The position numbers and the translations under genes are program-made. The notes under the pieces are model-generated. The model did not search any database, was not told the origin of the DNA, and saw nothing but the letters and a program-made list of their open reading frames with translations. Of a stretch of DNA of 64,000 nucleotides, positions 12,481 to 26,358 are shown piece by piece. Origin of the DNA: Neodontobutis hainanensis. Taxonomy: Eukaryota; Chordata; Actinopteri; Gobiiformes; Odontobutidae. The DNA lies in assembly GCA_024349245.1 (NCBI GenBank), contig JALDNG010000008.1:995001-1059000 (forward strand). Reading direction: 5' to 3'. Every line of letters starts with the position of its first letter. Within the stretch, counting starts at the first letter, position 1.

Positions 12481-14605
12481 TTTACAGCACACACATATGC
12501 ACCCATACAATGACACACACGTATACATTAACACTAAGCCCCCAAACAAACATAACAGGCTTTGATTTGAATTTATGGTGACTTAAAAATATATTATAAA
12601 CATGTAGAAGCTAATTACAGTCTTATAATGGAGACTATAATCTTCTTGGTCTTGAGACAGGTCTTAGGACTCAGAGTTTTATCTTAGAATCAAATGTTTA
12701 CTTAGATGGATAAGGATTTTTACAATCCTGATCATCCAAGACTACAAATGGTAGTAATTAGAATGAAACCTTACAAAATCACTGGGTATCCCTTCCCACG
12801 TTTTCATGCACTAATGTTGATCTTGCATGGTTTAAACATGCTTTAGTCTCAGTCCTGACATGTTCTTATTTTACCAAAAATCCTGGGGTCAATACACTCT
12901 ACTCTATTTACTTGCTCACAACCTTATTAAAAAGTGATCCATCTGAAACTCTTGAGTGCATTGCCGTCTTTACGCCTCAGATTGTGTCAGTAATGTCCCC
13001 CAGTCGACAAAGCGGTCAACTACAGCCTGTGACTAAATGTAAGTGTAAAACAATACGAATGTTGTGTAATGATGCCTCTGAAGACATGGCCGCACTCCCT
13101 GCAGCAGCACAAACATGCCAGTCAAGCTCCAGGTGGTCAGAAGCCTGCCAAGCTTTCACATCTGTAAATATACACATGCATCCACTAACACCTAAACACA
13201 TATCCGGATAAATGCAGTTCACGCGAAGTAAGTAGCAGAGGACAGTGAAAAAGAGACACTATGTTCCATTTGTGTTTAGTCTATTTTTTGTTATAAAACA
13301 ACAAAAACTGTCTTGCTTTATTTAAATAAAGCAAGTAACCATCACCTGTAATGTTTGCAGTGGACACTAACATCCTTTTATTAGAAAACTTGAATATTTG
13401 GTGTTTACTTCAGTCGTAGAGGGCATTTTGTGTTGTCTTGTCACTCTACCAGTCTGGTAATCCACGGTGGTTGGGGTTACTTTGCATGGACAGCTGCATA
13501 TAGCTAATTATGAAGGCATTTACAGCACGGCTGGAATGAAGTTACAGACAAATATTCTTATGTGTCTTTTTGTACAATCTTTTCTGCATATCTTTGGGAA
13601 ATGAGCCATTATTATTTGTATGATATTAGCAAAATACATACTGTTCAGGACATCGTTTTCCAATTACGACAACGGGAACTGAAAAAGTGTATGGTAATAT
13701 ACAGCGTTGATTTATGTTCCCCAATCTTTCTTTGTGTAACTGACATGTTGGACTGTGCCTTTGCCGTTGTGGTCTTAATTATTTCACAACAGTCGCTTCA
13801 CTTTGATAATGTGTCACATGTCACTGTGAGTCAATCAGTGTGACCTCATTCCTTTGATTATTTACAAAGGGACATGTGTGGGAAACACTTTGTTTATGTT
13901 ATGTTCCAAACATAGTTTATGTAAAGATTATGTAATGGAGGCTCTCACTGGTGACTGGATTAAGGGTACAGCTGTAGATTAAATATTTTTGTATATGTAC
14001 AAACATGTAATCTGTATAATATGCCCTTGTAACTTCAAAAAGGTGATAGCAGGGCACAGAGTCTGACAGAATCAAAGATTACAGATCTGACAGTCTTATC
14101 ACCAAACATTGTTTTTTGACAGTGTCAGTGTCGGAAGTCTGCAAACATATTGTTACCAACTTAAAGAAAAAACAGGTTTTTCGGAAAATTTGAGCACTTA
14201 AAAACAGACCAAAGCCCTGTCTCAGAGATTATTCTGTTTTGTACTATGGTACCAGCTTCTTTCAATTTCCTGAGCAAGACTATAACTATAGACAATAATG
14301 TTGCTATTGTTTTTTTGCTCATTTACATATTAAGGAATTATTGATCAATAATTGCTATTGCCGGCATCTTTTTTATCACATTGTACCACAAAATCTGTGA
14401 GTCTTGAGCTCAACATTTCCCTTTGTCACAAGGCCTGTTTGGACATGTTGACATTAGTGTGACTGAACCAGTAACAACACGCTGTGTAGATGAGGACTTT
14501 GTACTTTTTTTTATTCAAACTACTGTTAGAGTTAAACACATATGGGGCACTGGTTTAATATAATAAATAAATACAGGTGACACATCAATGAGAAAAGAAA
14601 TCATC

Positions 14606-14612
<7 letters not shown>
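12481..14612. other. Non-coding, nothing specific seen
   Basis: No gene or recognisable repeat. A 99-codon frame at 12912-13211 overlaps a 68-codon frame on the other strand, and neither resembles a known protein. Confidence 0.55.

Positions 14613-14657
<45 letters not shown>
14613..14657. repeat. (TG)n microsatellite
   Basis: Uninterrupted TG dinucleotide run of 45 bases, preceded by a short ATATAT tract. It is likely length-polymorphic and can adopt Z-DNA; no gene link is seen. Confidence 0.97.
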
Positions 14658-14659
<2 letters not shown>

Positions 14660-17600
14660 TGATGTATATAACTGCAGAAATAATTTTAAAAAGGACAATT
14701 AATTCCATCCCTTTGAAATAAAAAAGCTAAAACCATTTGTCCAACTGTAATTGCAAACGAGTAGCATAAAAAAATGGATTTTTTATTATTTTTCTTCTTT
14801 TAACCTATGTTAAAACATTGAGGATATCACTATAAAACTTTTGAATGCATGTGAATACAACCCACCAGCAACCTTGAAATGTCCCATGCTAATGCAAGCT
14901 TTTGAATCACACATTTCCATTTTCAAAGTCCTACAGTTAATAGCTCATTCATTTTAGATACATACAACTGTACTGTATAATGTACATTCAAATGGCACAC
15001 CAATGGTGAAATGAAAGGCTGTATTTAAACGTATTCTGCTGGATCCTGCTATTACTCACCATTTACTGAGGTGGATCATATTCTAATCAGGTAAGCATCT
15101 GCTTAGAATTCACAAACCAACCCTTCATATTTACGCAGGGTAAAAAATTAAAGCATTCTAGGATATTGCTCATTTTCTCCTTCTTCTGTTTGGGATAAGC
15201 ACAATGATTTATTCATTTCCAACAATTTAGGGCTAGAAATGGTATCAGGGCCAGTTTTCCCTTTTAATCAACGTCGAAATAGAAAGGAGTATGTTTTGTA
15301 ATTTAGAGCTGTGTCTCTGTCCAGGTTTCTGTGTGTGACAGAATAGATAAATGTTCAACATTGTGGTATGCAGCAATAGAGGCTCATAATGCATACACCT
15401 GTGGGTTTACTTCATATACTTTGTTGCTTGTTTGAGGGTTTTGCCCATTCTGTACATTAAAGTTATGAGATGAGGGTGAAGGCATTAAAGTCAATTCTTC
15501 ACCAGAGCATTATGCAGATGAGGCATTGTGATGCATGCCTCAAGTTTCGCAGCAGGCTACTGATGATTAAACTAATTTAAAAATATCATAGTGCCTCTGA
15601 GAAGGGACTAATACTTGAGCACACACAAGCGGGAAATAAAATAAAATACTCCTTTTCATCCCTGCTACATGGTGTCACTAGACTGTATATCGAGTTTTTT
15701 GTCATTCAGCAGTTGATTGTTGACATAAAGGCACTCTTTCTGCTTCAACGTGGTGTTGCCTTTGACAAAGCTAATAAATCCTTAAAGTGGGACTCGAGTG
15801 AGGGGAGTGTTTAGGCTTGGAGGCTTTGTATATCTAGATAAATATCTTTGTATTTATCTCCTAAAAGTGTTTCTTTGTGGCAGATGCTTCTAAAATATCT
15901 TTTTAGCCTGAATACCAAGACCAAGGAGTTCAGAGACCAAGGTTGTAGGAAGCAAAACCTGCCTATTTATCTAAATATTCATATAAAAAACTCTATGTCC
16001 AACAGTGTTGCTTCACTAAACATAACCTCCACAATGTCCGTGATTCCATTCGGTTTGGTAAAGGCTTCTTGCTCCAGTGACATTTATGTAATATATTGTC
16101 AATATATTGTTGTAATTGTACACATAGTTCATTATGTATTGTAATTCTACACAGATTTCTATTCTTTGTATAAGAATCTGTTATTTGGAAGGAAAATACA
16201 GTTTGGGCATGAAATAATTTCGAACATAATGGCTCTCTGTTGCGGCATCATTACAAATATTTCACGCTCAATAATGAAGCAGTGTGTAATGATAATTCAG
16301 CACAAGTGTCACATTAACAATATTTTGCCCGAATAGAAATTTCCCATGCTATTATTAATTACGAAACAAGAGCTCTTACGTACAATGAGAGCTAAAAGTC
16401 TGTGGACCAAAACCCCACGATGATGGAGCAACTACTGACTGTGGCTCGGGTGATTCCTTGCCAGGTAATGAAAGAGATAAAAGACAACTCATGAAGCTGT
16501 AAAATGTAAGTATATTGGTGTTGACTTGTGCAGTTATTTTCTTGTCCTAACTGGATGAGTGAGGCTACAGCCTATGACAGCTACCTTTAGGACACAAGGG
16601 TAACGTACACCCTCGACAACTGTCATTCTTGTGAGCAATGACTCACTAATGAAGTCACCAGCAGGATCTGTGAAGTGAAAAGCTAAGAGGAATACTCTCA
16701 AATAGTCATACTAAGGCCATGGCAAGTCATGAATATCACACACACTTTCGACTGCTGTTGTTGTAAAGAGGAGCAACCCCACTTAGCAACCTGAATGGAT
16801 GTACTGCTATCTCTGGAAATTGGAGGATTTGTGTTCCGGCAATAGATCTGTGAGTAAAAAGGAGCAGCTATACAGAAGTTAACTTGTACAGAGCCTCAAA
16901 TTTCATGCTTAAATTAACTCAGAATGACACTGATGAACTTTCTTCAACTGCATTTCATTTTGTGTAATATCCTAGATTACATTACAGATTCATTTGTAAC
17001 TTTAAAGATTCAAATTATAAACTATGTAAAAGTCAATTAAACTGAACTGAAGTGAATTTAATTTGATTAACAACACATTGGTTTTAGGTACTGCTTCAGT
17101 GATAAATTTAAAATTTGTCAATCAGAAAGATTCAAGTGTGAAAATCATGTTGACAAAGTGCATGTGATGATTGAAATGGCAGTATTACCACAGCATAGCA
17201 AAGCCAAACCTACTTGAAATTCTTCAACATCTCTAGTCTTCTTTCTGTTATACCATGGAAGCTTTGCATGTCAACAAGCATTCACTGGCATAACCAACAA
17301 AGCTAGAAGGGCAAAGTATTTTCAGCTAAGAGAAGGTAGAGAGAGGAAGTTATTAAAAACGTCCTACTCAGAGCCAAATGGATTTGAAATCCTGTGCTTG
17401 GGAGCATTGGCTGGTGTGTTTACTAATCACTCTGCTACTTGTCTTGTTGAATACGCTGTCAGAAGCCACCAACTATGACTGAGCTGAGCATAATGATCTT
17501 CAGCCATCCCGGTTCATTTTGGTTTCAAGTAATACATGAACATTATTTACCTCTACACATTACTACTCTCATATCAACCCACTCCCAGGCAGCACTGCTC

Positions 17601-20600
17601 CGGTTAGCAGGGAAAGTACCGCACAAAAGAGTCAATTCTGTACAAAATGGCAGCATGAAGCTTCTAAATACAAACACACAAACTCATAAACATCACAAGG
17701 TATATGCTGTTAATTATAATGCATTTGACAAGTGCCTGCATACCAAGACACTCAATGGCACGCTTTCATTTTTACAGTAATTGGTAATCATGATGAGCAT
17801 TATCATATGCTGTAGGCCTTATCCTTAAAGTACATCTAATGAGTAAGTCATCATTTTATCATTAAGATGTCTGAAAAAACATTTTCTTGATTTATTCTCT
17901 AGGATTGTGTTTGCCATTTGATTTACCTACTGCCAGACTTCCTTCTCCTCCACCTAGGCTGTAATCAAAAGTAAAACAAGGTGTTCAAACTAACTGCATG
18001 TAATTACAAAAAATAATTGCTGTCTTTGAGTGCTTCTATTAAAATAATGTTTGATTTGGCTTCAGGTCCAGAACATAAACTCTTCAAATAAAGAAGAGAT
18101 ATACTCAGAACGTTCAGTGGTCATTACAACAGCTGACCCATTCATGTGGCTTATCTTCCTTTCATCCCAAGGGCCCAAACCTTTGCTGTTTCAGATTAGG
18201 GAAGTCCACCTGTCAGGAAAACAATAAAAAAGATGGCTTTTCTTGGTTTCTGTCACCTGCTGTGCAGTGTTCGGGTTGGAGCCAAATTTCCCCAAAAAAC
18301 GGTATAGAAGTCACTAGGGGACTGATTGTGTTACCTTGCTGTGTGCTCCCAGTAATTTGATTGTGGCTGGTGTTAGGTAGTGCTGTTAACAGGCTGGGAT
18401 GGCAGCCAAGTGTGTAAACTGATGAGGCGCCTGCCAGGGTTCTGGTGGCTCCTCCCCTCTAAGTGTGATACCTGCTTTTCTGTGTTAACATGTGCATTAT
18501 CCATGAAACTGCAGTGATGTGATGGAGCAGGAGGCACAGTTTTTACAAAAAACGTGTTTGCACACCGACGATTTCCATATGGATTTGGGTATGCTAAAAA
18601 TATGCACTGATTGTTCACACTGTCGGTGAAAGTCTCTCTGGTGTTTGTTTGCAGTGCCTTGTTTGACGTCATGAATGCAACTGCAGCAGGAAACAGTTTC
18701 TTCTAATCAGCCTCTTTTCCCTAATAAACTTAGATATTAATCTGTATGCAAAAATATATAAATTCACACAATCCACAAATATATAATAAATATTTTTATA
18801 GAGTTTTTGTTTTATAGAGGACAGATTGGTGACATTGGCTCCTGTTCTTATTGTTTATCTTTACTGTCACTGATCTTTAATTACTGGCTATCACCATTAA
18901 CTGTAGAGTTTTAATGCTCCTGCAAAGCAGCTGGACCATGGCCAGTAGTAGTTGTATTTAATTGTAACTCATTTAACAGCTGAATGCTATATTTAGTAAG
19001 GAGCCTTCAGTTTTTTGTTAACAGCAATTGCATATTAACCCTTTAAAGAGTTGTATCTCAAGTCAGTCACTGCCTCCTTTGAGCCTGTTTGTGTGACTTC
19101 AATCAAAATAACTGTAAAGGTTTATGAGGCGTAGAAGGCTTAAGTGCATGCGTCATGTGTATGTATGGCCATGTGCTGAGGCTCCCAAATGGCTGCTAAA
19201 CAAAACAGCGAGTTGCAAAAAGTTGAAAGATTTACAGGCGAGACATGAGCTTCCAGGAGACATGAGCCACAGAGGAACATTAAATATTGCAGCATCTCTT
19301 CAGTGCGTGCGCCTCCATCTGGCTGCGTCTGACTTTGAGCGTATGGGTTTGTGTTCACTGTGACTATGATCGAGGGATTTATACAAGTGTCCCTTCCAGT
19401 TTGTGCAAATGTAGGTATCAATATCTGGTAATAGGTGTATCATCCTTCCTGTCTCTCTTTATCCTTAATAGGTTTTTGGCTTGCTCACGGTCTCGCTAAT
19501 GGTGTTGCTCTTTTATCTTACATTCGGTCCCAGCAAGGAGAACGCTAACTGTAGTGGAGAATGGATGAAAAGACAAGATGGGTGAAGTAGAAGGTGATAG
19601 ATGGCACAGATTTGATTTAGTACGAATGGGGACGGGTGAGCGCTGACGAGTGAAATGGGCCAAAGAATGTATGAACAGGTGAGAATGGATGAATGGGTTC
19701 ACCAGATTGCGGATATTGATAATAATCAACATAAAATAAAAATGTGCTGGTGACAAATTATGGAATGAGCACAAAGTTGAGTTTGTTTACAAATCACCTG
19801 TGAATCCTGAATAAATATTATGCTTTTAGTGCAATACTTCACCTTCTCATCAGCCTTTTCTTCTGTTAAAATAGATTTCTTTGCCTTGTTCTTTGTTCAT
19901 TCAGCTGTGTTTATCTGATCTCTGAATTTTTGCCCTTAACCTGCTTGTCTTAAATGAAGATGAACTTTATGGCGGCCCTCTAACTATCTCAAATCTCCCA
20001 AGACAGAATTTTGGAATGTGTATTTATATCCAAATTAAGTAAATCTGGCCATTCACTCAACTATAAAAGGCTGTAGGATAGAGGATAGAGAGTGAGATAC
20101 AAGCGGGAAGAACTGGCGAAAATATTATACAACAATAATGGCAATCAGTAATCTGTATCTAACTTTTTTTTTTCAAGTTAGTCTGAAGAACATTTTGTCA
20201 GGTAAAACATGACATGACAATGAGATTAATAAAGCTAAAGTTTATTGGGAACAGAACAGGTCTGGCACTTCGAGCATGAAATGAAGTGTGGTCATTGAGT
20301 TGAGGAGAATAGGCCTTATTATATGATATTATCTGCAAATAAGTCCTTGGGGTGGCAATGTAGGGTCCCACTAGGTTGGACCTTTTTTGTCCAAACCTTC
20401 CCAGACAGTTATGCATGACACACGGTCTTAATGCAGAAAACAGAAGAATGTTAAAAAACAGCTAATATTCCACCTGCCAGTAGTGCATTCAGCGAAATTA
20501 ATAGGCTACATATCCCTCTTTGAGGTAAATAAGCAAAACAGATTGTCTTTATTTTTGTACAGAGAGATGTTGGATTTAGCAGCAGAGGCATCCAGTGATG

Positions 20601-23600
20601 AAACACATTTCTAAAGAGGAGTAAAGGTGCTGCAACCTCTAATTTCACGCTCATTCATAATGACCCATGACACAATTTGCCTTTGCCTGCTGGGTCACAC
20701 AAAGCAAACTCCACTAATAACCACACTGCTAAGGAATAATAATGAGATGAAAGACAATCATTATACGCTGGTAAATAAAGCCTTAAGCAATTTTAAATAC
20801 TGTTTGTGCTACTCATACTTGTGGTATCTGTTCTAAAGATGACACTGACATAACAGCAAGAAAAAAGCCTGTTTGATTCTTTAGGTGTTAGAGAAGCAGC
20901 TGGGCCTTACAAAGCACTTTTCGCTGTCTGTTGTGCAAGTGCACTGATGTGTGTGCAGCTGTGTACAAATATTAAGACACACAGGGGCTCTGAGCTGACT
21001 GAGGCTGATGACCAGAAGGTTTGTCAGCACCAAGAAATCCTTCATCATATTTGGAGCCAGGTTTGTTTGTTTTTTTTGTAATGTGTGTTTGACAAAAAAA
21101 AGTAAAATTCAAAGGACCAAGTACAGGGATTAGATTGAAATGCACAGTCTTTACCCTTTTTGTTGGCTAGTCTACTTTGTTTGCAGATTAGGATGAATTG
21201 AGTTTTCCATAAAGCAAGCCAACACAATAAGACAGGTACCTGATATAGTTTTTGTATAAACCTTAATAATTAATAACATGACCCCGTTGCCTTAATGAAA
21301 CCAAGGACTTCAGAGCTTCACAGAGCCACAGCTGATTTGACATCTGCAGCTCACTCTCACAGTTCCACTGACTGACCCGTGAAAGGAGACTGACTGACAC
21401 TTTTTTGTTGTTTTGCTGTAAAACATCAACTAAAGTATATTTAAACAACCGTGAAAAAGAAATAACAAATTCATCCTCCTGTGAGCATTTAGAGGCACTG
21501 AAGGCAGAAGGATGAAAGCTCTGCCTTTGTTAATGTGTCTGAATCTGTGGAGAAAGTGTTCCTCCGATCACCGATAATGATGTGTTGCATTTGTACATCT
21601 CTCATTCAAGAAACATTTTCAATACCACATGCTTGCTCAAGTCTAATGATTACACATGGTACAGCTCGCAAACAGTTTATATGATTTTTTTTTATGTCTC
21701 AACTATTCATACAAATACAGCACAGTGCTTAATTGTAGCCTAAACAGGCTAATACAGGCCTTAAGCTAACATTAAAATAAATAATTTGACAAAAAAATAG
21801 ACAGTTTCTTTGCAAAAACATCATATTAGTATTATTTGTTTTTCCTTAACAATACAGGAAAGTCTATAACATCAGAAAAAAAATCTGAAATGATTGTGTC
21901 TTAAAGTTTAAACTAAAAAGTTGAATATGGATTTTTTTACATTTTTTTTCTAAAATATTTAAGTGATTCATTCCACTGATTAAACTACAGTTTAAGCAAT
22001 ATACCTGTGTAAAGACTCTTATCTGGTTTACTAAAGTTTTTGATGGTTCTCCCTTCTTATTTGAAGCTTTTGAGTAAACAAAAGAAGTTTCTTTTTCTCA
22101 TACTGTTGATTAATAATGAAGAAACTTTATGGACACTGATAGTGACATAGTAAATATAAAGATTTTTTGTTTTCTTCTTAGGCATGTGTATGATCCAAAA
22201 GCAGCCCAAGGCAACCTTTTTCCAAGTTTAAACACTGGCATGAACTGTCAAAACACCCCTGCAGCACACACCAAACTTCAAAGCACTTTCCACCCGGGAC
22301 GTGTCATAAACGAAAATCAGGAATTTGTCTTCTTTAATGCTCACTTTTCATGTTAAAGGGGTTTTAATATGGATGCCCGCTGAGGAAGAGTGCAGGTCAA
22401 CTCTGTACCAAGACCTTTCATGTTGTCATGGAAACCTCATTTAAGATGTATCTAATGATGAATAAATGCCTCAGTGTCTTCTATACCTTTAAAAGCTATG
22501 TCTGGATATTTTTTTTGGTAGATTTTGCACTACTCCTTGGTTATTGGTTTTAAAGTTGCACTAGCTGATAACCCATGCACCCAAACATGCTGAAAGGAAC
22601 ATCATGCTGTACATGCCTTCTAGGACATGTCAAATAATTTCCATAATACTATTTAAAAGAACCTGGTAAGTTTACCTTAAAATTAGTTAAGCTTAGCCTG
22701 TCTTTGTTTGGAGATATTTACATAAAAAATATAAAAATGTAGATATGAGTCATGCAACAATGTGGAACTTAAAAAAATAAATGAAAACGTTGTTTATGGT
22801 AGCTTTTTTGTTCGCCACAAAAAAACAATTTAGTGTCTGAGACATAAATTGTATATGGTCAGAGACAAAAGTGGAATGACAATTTGTTTTGGGACTTTGG
22901 ATAAAATACACACATTGTCATCTCAGTCTTGGGCGTCCAGCAGGACAGCTTTGTTTGGCTTTGACTGCCAAACAAACGAGACCAAACTGGACTGAATTTT
23001 GTGGACACAAGCTTTTTATGCTCTTCCATATTTAACCTGTCTTTTGATGAGTCTCCTTTTAGAAATATAGAAAAAAGTGTAATCACACAAAATGCTTCCA
23101 AATTACTGCTTACAAAGGACATGATGTGTCCAGTTTTTTGTTCTAATTTAAGTTCAATCAACAAAATTCTGTGTTTTATTGGCAAATACATTGGACGCTC
23201 AGCATGAGCTCCATCACTACACTTTTCCACACTGTGTCCACTTGTCATGGTGCTTGATCACAGCATGTGGTAAAAGCCCTAGTCTCTGAAGGCGAGGATT
23301 TTCAGGACCTTTAAGGTGTGTGACAGCTTCACACACACATATTCCAGGTATCCCTCTTATCAAGTGTACAGAGCCGGCTGTCATTTGGCCCCTAAGGAGC
23401 GAACTTTGGAACAATACCTGCATTTTAGGATTTGCTATCATTCTTTCTCCAGATTTCTCTCCAACACAAATGTGCGAAAGCTGTAGCCCGTAGGGATATT
23501 TTTCTTTAGGCTGGGAGATCAGAAGGATGCGGAGCTGTGAATGCCTCAGTCCCTCTCCCCTTTGGTGTGTGCTTGGGCTCACACTGTGTTGGGAATTAAT

Positions 23601-26142
23601 GACTTCTCTGTGGCCCATCAACAGCAAGAACACGTGGGTAGAAAACATAAGAGATGGAGTGTGGGGGGAGCATCAAGGGGAGTAGAAAATAACAGATAAG
23701 TCTGGGACCTTGTGCGGAATTCCTCAGCCATGTGTGCACCTCTGCGGCAGAAAAAGTGGTAAAGGATAATGGTAAAAGGTGACTAGAGAGCAATAGGAAT
23801 GAAGAGGAAAAAACAATAAGTTGCTGCTGAGTCAGATTGGTGATATTGCAGGAGGAAGTAATTTCATTTTGGCAGGCCACCAGAGAATACAGAGAAGAGA
23901 CTGAAGTTAACACTTCATGCTTTCATCACACTGTCAAGTCAAGACAGAAATCCCCATTCAGTGAGTGTGTTCGGCTCCAACCTTTCCTGTACATAACAGC
24001 TGTATGTATCCATGTGCGTATGCAGGGTCTGCACAAGCTTCAAGAATGGGGAGAATTACAGGGAAAGGAATATAAGTGTATAAGTGGGATAAATGAATGG
24101 CATAGCATTTTTTATAATGAGCTTTTTGTCCCAATATTCTACCTACAGCTATCCACGACTTTCTGGAATTCTAATATTACCTATAATTTGGAGTGATGTC
24201 ATACACAAAGTTGCCTTTCTTTACTTCTGCTCAACTTTGTTGCCAAAATGGTTAAAAGATGGCTACATGGACCAGACTTTTTGTAGTTTTCTGGCAATAG
24301 TACTGTGAAAGTATGCCACCAATCTGTCCTTACTGAGTGGTTGATGCTAGAAAGTATGGGCCAACCAAAGTCTTGTATGACAGACAATAATGTGAGCCTT
24401 TGGAAACATTTAGCTTTTGTGAATAAAAACTAAACTAAATCCATATCAAGAAGTAATTCTGCAGTTGTGCTTGACAGAACCAAACATTCTCTGACCCTGA
24501 AAGTAATGAGTATGTAGCAATATAATTTCTCTTTCAATGTCATGAGAGTACGAACACTGCAGATGTCAGCGATCCTGTGCCCTCCACCTATCTCTGAGGA
24601 CTTTATGGATACCTATGTCTTACAATAAAATGACATTATAAAGTGAGTAAACAAAAAAACGAACTGACACTGTTTTTACAAAAACAAAATCAGTTTTTTT
24701 TAATGTGTATGCAACAGATCTTTTGCGGAGAAAGCTGATAAATTTTCACTTTCAGCCTTTTCATTTCCCCCTTCCTTCCTGTTCTAAATGTCAGCAGCAC
24801 CAGATCACTATGCCGTCGTTCCACCCCTGAACACTCAAACGGAATTGAGGGGAGCCAAGAGGAACCGGAACAATTTGGCCTGATAGCTCACCCTCTGCTC
24901 AACATTGCTAAGCGACCACCGTGAACTCAATTTCGTGAGCCTTCCCTTACCTAGAGGCTAGAGCCAGTGAGAAAGTCTGTGTGTGCACTAAAGGGCCACC
25001 ACTCCACTGAATCATCCCAAAATCTGTGCAAGTTTTGCTCTGTTGGGTTTCTGTCTGCACTCCGGCTTGGTGTACGTCCGTGCGTGTACAACACTGGTGT
25101 GCAAGTTTGCACGTCCGTGGCATTTGAGAGGTTCTGCTTCAGCGAGAGGGTCCCTGGCCCGAGCGGATACCTCAGCTGTGGACAGTCACAGTCATATTAC
25201 AAATAAATGACAAATGATGGAGCATATTACAGTGTGTGTATGTGTGTCGCTGTGGCGACACACATACACTTTTACTTTTACTTTTAACACTGATTATTTG
25301 TTTAGTTGGCTTTACAGAATCAACATCTTGTGCTTGTTTAGTGTCATGTTTCTACAACATGTAAAAATGTTTATTAATGATCAGTTATTATACAACGCTA
25401 CAGCCTTGTCACTGACAGCCTTGTAATAATGGACATTGGTGTAATGAACCAATTGTTCTGTCCAAATATTTGTGCACAGTGTAAACAATTCTCAGAGTAT
25501 GGTAGTCGTTGAAGAAAAGGCTTTCAAGAGTTTCTTTTTTTTTTTTTTTACAGCCAAGTTATATTTGAAAGTGTTAAAGCGTCAGAAGTGTCTCGGAGCA
25601 CTCCCACTGCACTGGCTTCGCTGGCACTGTTTAACTGAATATGGCAGTCGTACACGGAAATGTAACTTAAATGGACTGGCTAATCATTTATCCCTGGCTG
25701 CCAGGAAACAGTTGGTGTTTGCAGCTTGGCTTCTCCTCTGCTGACCATTTCTGGATTGCACTGAATCAGACATTGCATTGTGTCATGGACAGACAAGAAC
25801 ACATAAAAAGCAAGCCTAGGAGGGCACATGGCTTACTCTCTATTAATCCTATTGTGACCACGTATTTCTTCTATTATAATTCTGATAACTGTGTCAAAGA
25901 AGCTGATTTTTGTAACCATTTGCAAAAACTTTAATTTAATTAAAAAATATGGCTTGAGCTGGTGCTGAGTTGATCCCAAGGCAGCAAGACATATTGTGGC
26001 ATTTGGCAAGAAACAAAACATACAAAGGGAGGATTCTGACCTTTTGTGGCTTACACTTATTACCAGGAAAATCTGGAGACACATCTGTCTTTTACAAACT
26101 TACTCACACTTTTCCCATTTTGGGTTAATTTGAATGTATTTT
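14658..26142. other. Long gene-poor stretch
   Basis: About 11.5 kb without a recognisable exon, RNA gene or autonomous element. Frames are mostly under 100 codons. The exception is a run of three overlapping minus-strand frames (129, 143 and 105 codons) between 22859 and 23913, which match no family I know and have no splice or promoter context. The region may contain non-coding regulatory elements, for example the more GC-rich 23260-23640. Confidence 0.5.
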
Positions 26143-26358
26143 GGTGGCAGTAGCTCAGTGGGTAGAGCAGTTGTCTTTCAACCGGAAGGTAGGCGGTTCG
26201 ATTCCCACTCTCCCCACAGTTCATACTGTCGTTGTGTCCTTGGGCAAGACACTTAACCCACCTTGTCTCCAGTGGCTGTAACACTGGTAATTACTGTAGA
26301 ACAATGTAAGTCGCTTTGGATAAAAGTGTCTGCTAAATGAATAAATGTAAATGTAAAT
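26143..26358 (+). mobile_element. tRNA-derived SINE, full-length type
   Basis: The head is tRNA-like with an intact polymerase III internal promoter: A box TAGCTCAGTGGG (26151-26162) and B box GGTTCGATTCC (26195-26205). A central domain follows (gttgtgtccttgggcaaga, about 26231), of the kind I associate with fish V-SINEs and shared with the copy at 50.0 kb. The 3' tail (aagtcgctttggataaaag, then a repeated aaatgt end) is LINE-like. Such elements depend on a partner LINE for movement. The intact boxes suggest a fairly young copy. It is not a functional tRNA gene, because the acceptor stem does not close and the sequence runs on into the SINE body. Confidence 0.88.

Noticed and set aside
26143..26215. 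Possible functional tRNA gene (A and B boxes intact)
   Set aside because: The acceptor stem does not close, and the sequence continues into a SINE centre and LINE-like tail.
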